Positions 36,191 to 44,009 of a stretch of 61,109 bases of DNA are shown here, piece after piece. This DNA is from Clostridia bacterium (lineage in GTDB: Bacteria; Bacillota; Clostridia; Oscillospirales; CAG-272). The notes below the pieces were generated by a model. The model was not told the origin of the DNA. It searched no databases and saw nothing but the letters and a program-made list of their open reading frames with translations. Within the stretch, counting starts at the first letter, position 1; every line of letters begins with the position of its first letter. The translations under genes were made by a program, and so were the position numbers. The stretch spans positions 1 through 61,109 of the forward strand of contig JAGBEE010000008.1 in NCBI GenBank assembly GCA_017937135.1. Reading direction: 5' to 3'.

Positions 36191-36415
36191 ATGCAAAAGT
36201 ATGGAACAGTTAAAATTAAATTGGATGAGTTGATTAAAAAAACTGGAATAAGCAAAAACAAATTAAGTCAAAGAGCAGAAATGCAACGCACTCAATTGAA
36301 CAATTACTGCAAAAACGAAATAACTCGTCTTGATACAGATGTTTTAGCAAGGCTTTGCACCGTGCTTGAATGCGAAATATCAGACCTTTTGGAATTTGTT
36401 CCACCACAGCAATAA
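36191..36415 (+). CDS. Cro/CI-type helix-turn-helix regulator
   Basis: The 74-residue protein is almost entirely one XRE-family DNA-binding domain of the small HTH_26 type (YozG-like): KLDELIKKTGISKNKLSQRAEMQRTQLNNYCKNE holds the turn and recognition helix, then TDVLARLCTVLECEISDLLEF. Such proteins usually act as local repressors. GAGGTG lies 6 bases before the ATG. It has its own promoter and terminator; no inverted-repeat operator stands out. Target genes cannot be named. Confidence 0.85.
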   Translation: MQKYGTVKIKLDELIKKTGISKNKLSQRAEMQRTQLNNYCKNEITRLDTDVLARLCTVLECEISDLLEFVPPQQ

Positions 36416-36417
36416 TT

Positions 36418-36450
36418 TAAAAAATCTCGCTTTTTTAGCGAGATTTTTTA
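36418..36450. terminator. Bidirectional intrinsic terminator
   Basis: AAAATCTCGC-TTTTTTA-GCGAGATTTT between the HTH gene and the converging hprK. Confidence 0.85.
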
Positions 36451-36452
36451 AA

Positions 36453-37391
36453 TTATTTTGGCTTGTAAATTTCCTCAAGCTTTTTGTTAAATTCCTCAGC
36501 AGTATTGTAGCCCATTTTCTTGAGCCTTGCATTCATTGCTGCAATTTCAAGAATAACAGCCAAATTTCTACCGGGACGAACAGGAATAGTAATAGCAGGG
36601 ACGTCAATACCAAGAATGTTATATTTCTCAGTTTCAAGTCCCATTCTATCGTAGAGCTTGCCCTCAACCCAGTGCTCAAGCTTTATAACAAGCTGAATTT
36701 TTTCAGTTTCCTTAACAGCACCGGTACCGAAAATTCTACGAACATCTACAATTCCAATACCACGAAGCTCCATATAGTGTCTTATAATCTCAGGAGCGCG
36801 ACCAACAAGGGTTTTTTCAGAAACCTTGCTTATTTCAACTGCATCATCAGCGATTAAACGATGTCCTCTTTTAATAAGCTCAATAGCAGCCTCACTTTTA
36901 CCAATACCACTATCGCCTAAAATTAATACGCCCTCACCATAAACCTCTACCAAAACGCCATGCCTTGTAATAGTAGGTGCCAAATGCACGTTCAGAGATG
37001 ATATAATAGAGGAAACAAAGCTATTTGTAGAAATGTTAGTTCTAAGAAGCGGAATACCAAACTCGCGCGACATTTCAACCATTTCGCAATAAGGCTCAAT
37101 ATCTCTTGCAATTACAATACAAACAGGCCTTTTTTCCATAAATGCACGTATTCTTTGGTATCTTTCCTCTAAAGAAAGCTTTGATAAATAAATTGATTCA
37201 ACAAGACCAATAATTTGAATTCTTAACGGGTCAAAATAATCAAAGAAGCCCGACAAGGGAAGACCAGGACGGTGTATCTCAGAGCGAGTTAGCATAATTT
37301 CCGACAAGTTATCGGGAACATAAATCTTTTCAAGATTAAATTCGTCTATAATTTTAATGAGCGCAACGCTTCTTTCACTTGCTTGATTCAT
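36453..37391 (-). CDS. hprK: HPr kinase/phosphorylase
   Basis: The 312-residue hexameric enzyme phosphorylates Ser46 of HPr (and removes it), the sensor step of CcpA-dependent carbon catabolite control in Firmicutes. The P-loop GDSGIGKSE (about residue 158), the aspartates in LIADDAVEI and the family signature MELRGIGIVDVRRIFGTGAV (about 205-225) are intact. AAGGAG lies 6 bases before the ATG at 37391. lgt, which often follows hprK, is absent here. Its own promoter overlaps the region shared with the divergent unknown gene. Confidence 0.95.
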   Translation of the reverse strand: MNQASERSVALIKIIDEFNLEKIYVPDNLSEIMLTRSEIHRPGLPLSGFFDYFDPLRIQIIGLVESIYLSKLSLEERYQRIRAFMEKRPVCIVIARDIEPYCEMVEMSREFGIPLLRTNISTNSFVSSIISSLNVHLAPTITRHGVLVEVYGEGVLILGDSGIGKSEAAIELIKRGHRLIADDAVEISKVSEKTLVGRAPEIIRHYMELRGIGIVDVRRIFGTGAVKETEKIQLVIKLEHWVEGKLYDRMGLETEKYNILGIDVPAITIPVRPGRNLAVILEIAAMNARLKKMGYNTAEEFNKKLEEIYKPK

Positions 37392-37452
37392 AATATCTCC
37401 TTGGTTTTTACAATAAAAGTAGTAAAACAAGCACGTATATGCCGTTAAAAAT

Positions 37453-37481
37453 ATTTTAGCATAGAGAAGATAAAAAAGCAA
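37453..37481 (-). promoter_or_regulatory. Promoter of hprK
   Basis: Minus strand TTGCTT, 17 bases, TAAAAT, about 62 bases before the start codon. Confidence 0.55.
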
Positions 37482-37501
37482 TAAATAAAGGAAAAAATAC
37501 T

Positions 37502-38389
37502 ATGAAATTTGATGGAAAGAAAAATACTAATGGAAAAAGAGTTTTCACCTTGGATGGGAAAATGGTTTTTTCAAATGTTGATCCAAGTCTTGATGATATC
37601 TTTAAGGTAAGCAACAATCAAGCCCCAGATGACTTCTATAAAGCAAAGGAGATTTATACATCTGGCAAATCAATGGACATAATAAAGCTTGGAGAAAACG
37701 AAGAAAAAAGAGCCTTTGTAAAGGTACTCAACGATGGCTTCTCTACATCGATAGAGGTAAGCCTTATCGAGAATGGCAGAAGCGACGAGCTGATAGAGAA
37801 CGATAGAAAAATGCTCGCCACCTTCCCCGAGATTATAGGAGAAAATGGCGTAGCACGTGTCAATATTTTCAACTTTTTTAAGAAAACAGTAGGAGTATTG
37901 AAAAAGGATGTACGCTTTGCATATAGAACCTTTAAAATAGATGTTGACAAAAAGAATGAGCTAACAACTTACATTTATCATTTGCAAATTTTAGCTATAG
38001 CAACCCTTGCCATTATGAATAGCTTCTCCTATAAATCCCCAATAAGAATAGCAGTAGATAAGAACGGAGATTTTTGCAGAATAGAATTTGAAACAAAAAC
38101 AGACGAATCAGTGAATTTCACAAGCAAGGAAAGCATCATAAAAGAATTTGCAGATGTTGAAATGAGAGTAAATTTTATAGAATCACTATGCAATAAGGAT
38201 GGCATTGGCTTTTATATTGAGCACACAAACAAAAGACTTGTAATCGCATACGAGCTAACCGATGAGCCAACAACCAAAAAAAGACTGCTATCCACCGTTC
38301 AAAGAGACCTTATGGAATTTACAAGGAAATATATGGATATATTCAATTACAGTATTATCGATACAGAAGAACAAGAAGGAGAAGAATAA
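37502..38389 (+). CDS. Protein of unknown function (295 aa)
   Basis: I do not recognise this protein. It is soluble apart from one hydrophobic helix near residues 160-175 (ILAIATLAIMNSF), which is too polar at its ends to be a firm membrane segment. The overall pattern (helical pair about 120-180, then strands with GIGFYIEHTNKRLVIAYE near 240) is remotely like a histidine-kinase dimerisation/ATPase layout, but no N-box or G-box is visible. AAAGGAAAA precedes the ATG. The 3' end overlaps the converging gene at 38355 by 35 bases, with no terminator between them. Confidence 0.7.
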   Translation: MKFDGKKNTNGKRVFTLDGKMVFSNVDPSLDDIFKVSNNQAPDDFYKAKEIYTSGKSMDIIKLGENEEKRAFVKVLNDGFSTSIEVSLIENGRSDELIENDRKMLATFPEIIGENGVARVNIFNFFKKTVGVLKKDVRFAYRTFKIDVDKKNELTTYIYHLQILAIATLAIMNSFSYKSPIRIAVDKNGDFCRIEFETKTDESVNFTSKESIIKEFADVEMRVNFIESLCNKDGIGFYIEHTNKRLVIAYELTDEPTTKKRLLSTVQRDLMEFTRKYMDIFNYSIIDTEEQEGEE

Positions 38390-38933
38390 CAGCATCAGAG
38401 TTATTTTCATTCTTGTCATTAGCAAGCAACAAGGCTATAAACAAAAGAAGCATATCATCACTTTTGCTATTAGAAAAAAGCTTGTTAAAAACTGAGCTTA
38501 ATTCTTTGAAAAAATTACTCCCTTGCTTCTCATTATTATCACTAATATCGCACACAGGGCTCGGGCTTTCATCTATTTCTTGATTAGTCTGAGCCCTATT
38601 TTCGTCGTCATAATTATTCTCTTCAAAATCATATGGCTCGCTATATTTATCGGGATTTTCATAGCCTCCTTCCTTAAGGTCGCTACTATATGATGCTTCT
38701 TGTCCATAATCCGAATTTTGCTCCGTAGCCTCAAAATCAATATTTTCCCCTTCATTTTCTACCTCGTTGTCTTGAAATGATGATATACCATTATTGAAGG
38801 AGGGCGAAACAGAGGTCCTTGAAGCGCTAATTATCTCACCCGAATGAGTTTTCATTTCTGTTTCAATAGGCACTCTGAATCTGTTGCCACTATAATTCTT
38901 AGGAATATCAATCCCCTTATATCTTGTAAACAT
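38355..38933 (-). CDS. Unknown protein with acidic centre and hydrophobic C-terminus
   Basis: The 192-residue protein has a basic conserved-looking start (MFTRYKGIDIPKNYSGNRF), a long low-complexity acidic and Asn/Ser/Tyr-rich middle (about residues 40-135) and a hydrophobic end of two short runs ([13 protein letters not shown] and AVILLLLVLLYR). The end could insert into a membrane. The ATG at 38933 has AAGGTG 6 bases upstream. It is the last gene of a three-gene operon; N-termini like this one recur in uncultured Clostridia together with the two genes upstream. Function unknown. Confidence 0.7.
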   Translation of the reverse strand: MFTRYKGIDIPKNYSGNRFRVPIETEMKTHSGEIISASRTSVSPSFNNGISSFQDNEVENEGENIDFEATEQNSDYGQEASYSSDLKEGGYENPDKYSEPYDFEENNYDDENRAQTNQEIDESPSPVCDISDNNEKQGSNFFKELSSVFNKLFSNSKSDDMLLLFIALLLANDKNENNSDAVILLLLVLLYR

Positions 38934-38938
38934 AGAAA

Positions 38939-39460
38939 TCACCTTGCCAATTTCATTAAATTTGCAATTTTTGATAGTCTTACTATGCTGTCAATAATTT
39001 CTTGTCTTTCCTTGCTTAAATAAGGCTTTAATGCACAGAGCAGAGGCTCGTTTTTAGATATGCTTCTGCTAATTCCAAATATCATATTAGCTGTGCTATC
39101 ACCAAGAGCTCCAATACCTGTATTTTGATTGGAATTATCACTTTTATTAGAGGACGTGTCGATTATTTTAGAAAACAAATCAGATAAATCTTCACTTGCC
39201 TTGTCATTTTCGTTATTGGCACTCACCTCGTTAATAGTAGGCCTGCTATCAGCACTTTTGCTGTTATCATTTTCGTTCTCTTGATATATAACATCATTCT
39301 TCTCGTTTTTGCCACGATTTGAAATCAGCGACATTATCTCTGGCAGAATTTGACTCATATCAGACCCGGGTGTTGATTTTGCAATTTGTGAAATCTTGCT
39401 AATAAGCTCAGGGTCAGACATTATCGAGGAAAGAATACCTTCAAAATTATTTTCGCTCAT
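38939..39460 (-). CDS. Unknown protein, conserved in Clostridia
   Basis: The 173-residue soluble protein has two conserved-looking ends and a polar linker: residues 1-50 (EGILSSIMSDPELISKISQIA) and 135-173 (LLCALKPYLSKERQEIIDSI), the linker being rich in Asn, Ser, Asp and Lys. The helix-linker-helix plan suggests a scaffold or adaptor. Start overlaps the preceding gene's end by 14 bases; GGAAAAGG precedes the ATG. It is the middle gene of the operon. Confidence 0.7.
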   Translation of the reverse strand: MSENNFEGILSSIMSDPELISKISQIAKSTPGSDMSQILPEIMSLISNRGKNEKNDVIYQENENDNSKSADSRPTINEVSANNENDKASEDLSDLFSKIIDTSSNKSDNSNQNTGIGALGDSTANMIFGISRSISKNEPLLCALKPYLSKERQEIIDSIVRLSKIANLMKLAR

Positions 39461-39674
39461 TACCTTTTCCTTTCTTCATCATTTCAAGTGCGTTTTGTAT
39501 TTGCTCATCACTTAATGAAGCAAGCGTTGAGCGAATTTTTGTCATATCGCTCGGTCTTTGCATATTTGAAAATGACTCAACACCACTTTTCTTGGCAACC
39601 AGCTGAATAGTCTTCCAAAGCTGGTCGTCATTCATTTTAAGCACCATATCAATAGTTTTTTTATCTATTTTCAT
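39447..39674 (-). CDS. Unknown small helical protein
   Basis: The 75-residue basic protein consists of helices: KKTIDMVLKMNDDQLWKTIQ and a second part (TKIRSTLASLSDEQIQNALEMM) that repeats the D-E-Q-hydrophobic pattern. GGGAGG lies 7 bases before the ATG at 39674; the longer frame adds only five codons. First gene of the three-gene operon 39674-38355. No promoter box is convincing upstream. Confidence 0.65.
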   Translation of the reverse strand: MKIDKKTIDMVLKMNDDQLWKTIQLVAKKSGVESFSNMQRPSDMTKIRSTLASLSDEQIQNALEMMKKGKGNERK

Positions 39675-39743
39675 AAACAAACCTCCCATTTTTGGTAATA
39701 TTATGATATGATAGGAATAATGAAATGTTACAGGAGGTATTAA

Positions 39744-40229
39744 ATGAAAATACTTGTTTTTTCCGATTCACACGGCAAAGGGAAAAATATTTCAAGCGCG
39801 ATAGAGCTTCATAAAAAAAGCTGCGACCTTGTCGTTTTCTTAGGTGATGGCTTAAGCGATATTGATTACTTGAAATCTCTTTACCCTGAGCTTACGTTTT
39901 TTGCAGTCAAGGGAAACTGCGACTTCTTTACAGGTGGCACAAGTAATTTGGAAAGCGTTTTGGATCTTGATGGAATAAAGGTTTTGATAACACACGGACA
40001 TCGCTATGGCGTAAAGAGTGGAGTAGGCACGATTTTAAAGCGCGCACACGAGCTTGATGCCGATGCCGTATTTTTCGGCCATACTCATACACCATACGAT
40101 GATATACTTGATATAGGAGAAAAAAGAATACATCTTTTTAACCCGGGAAGCATAGGCTATGGTGGCACATATGGAGTAGTAAATACAAGTGGAAGAGTGC
40201 TTGTTACAAGCCACACAAAAATACAGTAA
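39744..40229 (+). CDS. YfcE/MJ0936-type phosphodiesterase
   Basis: The 161-residue calcineurin-like enzyme shows all metal-ligand motifs: FSDSHGKG at the start, FLGDGLSD near 34, KGNCD near 59, THGHRYG near 82 and GHTHTPY near 115, ending with NPGSIG. Relatives hydrolyse phosphodiester substrates with Mn2+; the natural substrate is not settled. GGAGGT precedes the ATG. It is short but full length for the family. Monocistronic and divergent from the three-gene unknown operon. Confidence 0.85.
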   Translation: MKILVFSDSHGKGKNISSAIELHKKSCDLVVFLGDGLSDIDYLKSLYPELTFFAVKGNCDFFTGGTSNLESVLDLDGIKVLITHGHRYGVKSGVGTILKRAHELDADAVFFGHTHTPYDDILDIGEKRIHLFNPGSIGYGGTYGVVNTSGRVLVTSHTKIQ

Positions 40230-40256
40230 AAATCTTTATAAATTGTCAATAATTGC

Positions 40257-40285
40257 TTGAAATATAAATAAATATATGCTATACT
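40257..40285 (+). promoter_or_regulatory. Promoter of the oxidoreductase-isomerase pair
   Basis: TTGAAA, 17 bases, TATACT, 39 bases before the start codon. Confidence 0.65.
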
Positions 40286-40323
40286 CAAAATAACGAAAAT
40301 ATATTTGTTCGGAGGAATAAATC

Positions 40324-41418
40324 ATGGAAAAGAAAATTAAAGTTGGTATTATCGGTTGTGGAGGAATTGCAAACGGTAAGCACATGCCATCACTCAAAAA
40401 GGTTGCAGAGGTAGAGATGGTTGCATTCTGCGACATCATTGAACAAAGAGCAGTTGAAGCAGCAAAGAAGTACGGTGTTGAGGGCGCAAAAACATACACC
40501 GACTACAAGGAGCTTTTGAAGGACAAGGAAATCGACGTAATTCACGTTTGTACTCCTAACAGAAGCCATAGCTTCATTACAGTCGATGCTTTAGAGGCTG
40601 GCAAGCACGTTATGTGTGAAAAGCCAATGGCTATAAACGCTGAGGAAGCAAAGAAGATGGTTGATGCAGCAAAGCGCACAGGCAAAATGCTTACAATCGG
40701 CTATCAAAACAGACAAAGAAAAGATGCAAAATACCTCAAGGCAGAGGCTGAAGATGGCGTATTTGGAGATATCTACTACGCAAAGGCGACAGCACTTCGT
40801 CGTCGTGCAGTTCCTACATGGGGCGTATTTATAAACGAGTATGAGCAAGGTGGAGGACCACTTATCGACATCGGTACACACGCACTTGATTTAACCCTTT
40901 GGACAATGAACAACTATAAACCAAAATATTGCGTAGGTACTACATATCACAAGCTCAACAACCAAACAAATACAGCTAACGTATTTGGCGACTGGAAGCC
41001 AGAGGAGTTTACTGTTGAAGACAGTGCATTCGGCTTTATCGTGATGGAAAACGGAGCAACAATCGTTCTTGAATCCTCTTGGGCTATCAATATGACAGAA
41101 ACCAAGGAGGCTTGCACAACCATTTGTGGAACAAAGGCAGGCGCAAAAATGGTTGATCAGGGCATTCTCGAAATCAATGGTGTAAACCACGGTAATATGT
41201 ACGAAACACGTCCTAACCTCGATGGTAAAGGCGTTGCATTCTATGATGCAGGTGGATACGACGCAGGCGCTGAGGAAGCGAAGCAGTGGATTAAGGCTGT
41301 TATCAATGGCACACAACCAACAGTTCTTCCAGAACAGGCATACTGTGTAACACAAATTCTTGAGGGTATTTACGAATCTGCAAAGACAGGCAAGCCCTAC
41401 TATTTTGAAAATAAATAA
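40324..41418 (+). CDS. Gfo/Idh/MocA family oxidoreductase
   Basis: The 364-residue NAD(P)-dependent sugar or inositol dehydrogenase-like protein has an N-terminal Rossmann motif (VGIIGCGGIANGKHMP), the catalytic region CEKPMAINAEEAKKM (the EKP motif near residue 99) and the C-terminal sheet domain with GGGPLIDIGTHALDL, containing the likely catalytic His. The second gene, a TIM-barrel isomerase, is typical of pairs that oxidise and isomerise sugar or inositol derivatives. GGAGG lies 7 bases before the ATG. The actual sugar is unknown. Confidence 0.9.
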   Translation: MEKKIKVGIIGCGGIANGKHMPSLKKVAEVEMVAFCDIIEQRAVEAAKKYGVEGAKTYTDYKELLKDKEIDVIHVCTPNRSHSFITVDALEAGKHVMCEKPMAINAEEAKKMVDAAKRTGKMLTIGYQNRQRKDAKYLKAEAEDGVFGDIYYAKATALRRRAVPTWGVFINEYEQGGGPLIDIGTHALDLTLWTMNNYKPKYCVGTTYHKLNNQTNTANVFGDWKPEEFTVEDSAFGFIVMENGATIVLESSWAINMTETKEACTTICGTKAGAKMVDQGILEINGVNHGNMYETRPNLDGKGVAFYDAGGYDAGAEEAKQWIKAVINGTQPTVLPEQAYCVTQILEGIYESAKTGKPYYFENK

Positions 41419-41427
41419 TTGAAAATG

Positions 41428-41462
41428 AGCTGAGCCTTCAAAAAGAGGGCTCGGCTTTAAAG
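41428..41462 (+). terminator. Intercistronic hairpin
   Basis: AGCTGAGCC pairs with GGCTCGGCT (one G-U pair) and is followed by TTTAAAGGAG. The short T-run makes it a weak terminator or an RNA-processing element between the two sugar genes. Confidence 0.5.
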
Positions 41463-41470
41463 GAGATATT

Positions 41471-42439
41471 ATGAAGCTTAGCGTTTTAGCAAACCTTTAC
41501 GGTAGTAAGTCTTTAGATGAGGCACTTAAGATTATTTCCTCACTCGGTGTTCACTCTGTTGAAATCGGAGCAGGTGGTTATCCTGGAAAGGATCACTGCG
41601 ACCCTGAAAAATTGCTCGCTGACGAGAAGGCATTTGAGGAATTTAAAAACACATTTAAGAAATATGATGTAGAAATTTGCGCGCTCGCAACACACGGTAA
41701 CCCTGTTCATCCTAACAAGGAAATCGCAGCGCAATTTGATAAGGATATGAGAAATACTATCCTCTTAGCAGAGAAGCTTGGTGTTGATACAATTATAACC
41801 TTCTCAGGCTGTCCTGGCTCTGACCCCGATGCAAAGCGTCCTAACTGGGTAACATGCGCTTGGCCGGACGACTTCTTGGATGTTAAGAAATATCAATGGG
41901 AAGAGGTGCTAATCCCTTATTGGAAGGAAGCAACACAATTCGCAAAGGCTCATGGTGTAACTAAGATAGCTCTTGAAATGCACCCTGGCTTCTGCGTTTA
42001 CAACCCTGAAACCTTGCTTGAGCTTCGTAAGGCAGTTGGCGATGTAATAGGTGCTAACCTTGACCCGTCACACCTTATTTGGCAAGGCATCAACCCTGTA
42101 ATGGCAATTAGAGCATTAGCAGGCGCTATCTATCACGTACACGCAAAGGATACAAAGATAGACGAGGCAAATACAGCAGTAAATGGTGTTCTTGATACAA
42201 AGCACTATGGTGATGAAATTCACCGTTCTTGGATATTCCGTACAGTTGGCTATGGTCACGGCGAGGACTACTGGAGAGATTTTGTAAGTAATCTAAGACT
42301 CGCTGGCTACGACAAGGTTCTTTCAATTGAGCACGAGGATAGTCTTATGACAATTGATGAGGGACTCAAGAAGGCTGTTGAGGTTCTCAACAGAGTGATG
42401 ATTAAGGAAGAAAAGCCAACAGGTATGCGTTGGGCATAA
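41471..42439 (+). CDS. Sugar phosphate isomerase/epimerase (TIM barrel)
   Basis: The 322-residue protein belongs to the xylose-isomerase-like TIM barrel group (AP endonuclease 2 family). Metal-ligand motifs are visible: KIALEMHPGFCVYNPET (Glu), ANLDPSHLIWQGINP (Asp/His), VHAKDTKID (His, Asp) and SIEHEDSLM (Glu). Such enzymes isomerise or epimerise ketoses, inosose and related sugars, usually with Mn2+. It shares a transcript with the oxidoreductase upstream. Length is normal; substrate unknown. Confidence 0.9.
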   Translation: MKLSVLANLYGSKSLDEALKIISSLGVHSVEIGAGGYPGKDHCDPEKLLADEKAFEEFKNTFKKYDVEICALATHGNPVHPNKEIAAQFDKDMRNTILLAEKLGVDTIITFSGCPGSDPDAKRPNWVTCAWPDDFLDVKKYQWEEVLIPYWKEATQFAKAHGVTKIALEMHPGFCVYNPETLLELRKAVGDVIGANLDPSHLIWQGINPVMAIRALAGAIYHVHAKDTKIDEANTAVNGVLDTKHYGDEIHRSWIFRTVGYGHGEDYWRDFVSNLRLAGYDKVLSIEHEDSLMTIDEGLKKAVEVLNRVMIKEEKPTGMRWA

Positions 42440-42451
42440 TCAATAAAAATG

Positions 42452-42487
42452 CGAAAAAGTGGACACGGAGTGCCCACTTTTTTACTT
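42452..42487. terminator. Bidirectional intrinsic terminator
   Basis: AAAAAGTGG/CCACTTTTT stem between the isomerase and the converging peptidase gene. Confidence 0.75.
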
Positions 42488-42535
42488 TTAAATTCCAAAA
42501 TTATTTAATTAAGAGGCGTGTTTAAAGAACACATT

Positions 42536-43210
42536 TTACTGCTTGCTATCAGTATTTTCCTCTGTTTTATTGTCACTTTCCGTATCCTTTGTAGGAAATT
42601 TCAAGTGCTCCTTTGGGTCAACGTGCTTATCACCAATTTTAAGCTCATAGTGTAGGTGAGGCTCCTCAGCAATTTCGTTTGGTGCACTTTCGCCAACTGC
42701 GCCAATTATATCGCCTGCTTTAACGCTTGAGCCAATTACAATACCATCATAAACCACAGGGTCGAGGTTTTTGTAAATACTAACTGCATTTCCTGAATGC
42801 TCAATTGAAATGCATGTTCCCATAAATGGATCGTCCCATACGTTTGTTACAACTCCATCAGCAACGGCTATAACCTCTTGACCAAGCTCTGCGCCAATAT
42901 CAATTCCAATGTGTGTCCTGTAATCATTCATAGTCTGTGAGAAAACAGGAACGCTATCACTGTAATCCATACTGATTTCACCCTCCAATGGGAGTAAAAA
43001 TGTTGGGAGAGTGTCGCTATTTGTATCGTTTGTGCCTGTGTTTGTGTCACTTCCAAGCTGTGAATTTCCAGATGTGTCAGTCATATTTTCGTCAGGGTTG
43101 GAGCGTCTTGCAACGCTTGTGGCAATCACGAGAACAATTACAACGGTCATAACCACAGCAAGAGTTAAATAGAATATTCTCGTATTTCTTTTGTTTTCGT
43201 TTTCTTCCAT
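42536..43210 (-). CDS. LytM/M23 peptidase-domain membrane protein (SpoIIQ-like)
   Basis: The 224-residue protein has a short cytoplasmic start, one membrane helix (about residues 12-32), a Thr/Asn/Ser/Asp linker (35-68) and a LytM domain (about 75-205). The zinc-ligand motifs HIGID and HLHYE are present (His-x3-Asp and His-x-His), so the domain may be an active endopeptidase. Size and topology resemble clostridial SpoIIQ, which bridges mother cell and forespore; a vegetative cell-wall hydrolase is an alternative. The ATG at 43210 is preferred to an in-frame TTG nine bases upstream. Confidence 0.8.
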   Translation of the reverse strand: MEENENKRNTRIFYLTLAVVMTVVIVLVIATSVARRSNPDENMTDTSGNSQLGSDTNTGTNDTNSDTLPTFLLPLEGEISMDYSDSVPVFSQTMNDYRTHIGIDIGAELGQEVIAVADGVVTNVWDDPFMGTCISIEHSGNAVSIYKNLDPVVYDGIVIGSSVKAGDIIGAVGESAPNEIAEEPHLHYELKIGDKHVDPKEHLKFPTKDTESDNKTEENTDSKQ

Positions 43211-43321
43211 TTTAAACAAGTCCTTTCAAAATTTATTGCAAAAGTATTATTTGCCACTAAAATTACAATTATACACAGTTTTTTCAACTAACGGAAAATT
43301 ATGCTCCAAATAAAAGTTTAA

Positions 43322-43350
43322 TTGACAATTTTGATTATATATGTTAATAT
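43322..43350 (+). promoter_or_regulatory. Promoter of the ThyX-like gene operon
   Basis: TTGACA, 17 bases, TAATAT, 30 bases before the start codon. Confidence 0.6.
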
Positions 43351-43379
43351 ATATATAATAAGACTTTTTGGAGGATATT

Positions 43380-44009
43380 ATGATTAAGATAGAGCGTACA
43401 AGCGTTATGAATTTTGAAAACGCTATAAGGGGAGCAAGAAACCCTATGAACTCTTGGGCAAAAAGCGATAGCTATTATAATGAAAATGGAGAATATGTTT
43501 TAGGTGAAAACGACCTTGGACTTGCAAAAAAGCTTGCCAAGGCTGGTAGCGACCATAGAAAATATCTTCGCCAAATCTTTGTATCAGTTGATATTACAGC
43601 GCCACTATATTGGTGGAAGGAATACGACACATACAAGGTAGCAACAGTTGCTAACTCCACCTCAACAATGCACAAAATTCAAGCGAAGGAGTTTTCAAGA
43701 GACGACTTTAGCTGCGACAGAATGAGCGAAGAGGCATTAAAGGTTCTTGACATTACCATTGAATATCTTGAAAAGGCAAGAAAGCTCTTTATTGAAACAA
43801 AGGAAAGAGCATATTGGCACGATATGATACAGCTTTTGCCCTCAAGCTATAATCAAATGAGAACCTGCACCCTAAATTACGAAACACTAATAAACATTTA
43901 TTATGCAAGAAAATCACATAAGCTTGCAGAGTGGCACACATTATGCGATTGGATAATGTCGCTTCCATATGCAAAGGAGCTTATTAGAATAAAGGAAGAT
44001 AATGAATAA
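43380..44009 (+). CDS. ThyX-like protein lacking the ThyX signature
   Basis: The 209-residue protein aligns by eye with flavin-dependent thymidylate synthase: IFVSVDITAPLYWWKEYDTY corresponds to the ThyX strand-helix before RHRxxSxNExSxRY, and LLPSSYNQMRTCTLNYETL / RKSHKLAEWHTLCDWIMSLP to its C-terminal helices. The RHR signature itself is replaced by KEYDTYKVATVANSTSTM, so dUMP methylation is unlikely. It may be a ThyX-fold protein with another function. GGAGG lies 5 bases before the ATG at 43380. The last codons overlap the CDF gene by eight bases. Confidence 0.7.
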   Translation: MIKIERTSVMNFENAIRGARNPMNSWAKSDSYYNENGEYVLGENDLGLAKKLAKAGSDHRKYLRQIFVSVDITAPLYWWKEYDTYKVATVANSTSTMHKIQAKEFSRDDFSCDRMSEEALKVLDITIEYLEKARKLFIETKERAYWHDMIQLLPSSYNQMRTCTLNYETLINIYYARKSHKLAEWHTLCDWIMSLPYAKELIRIKEDNE

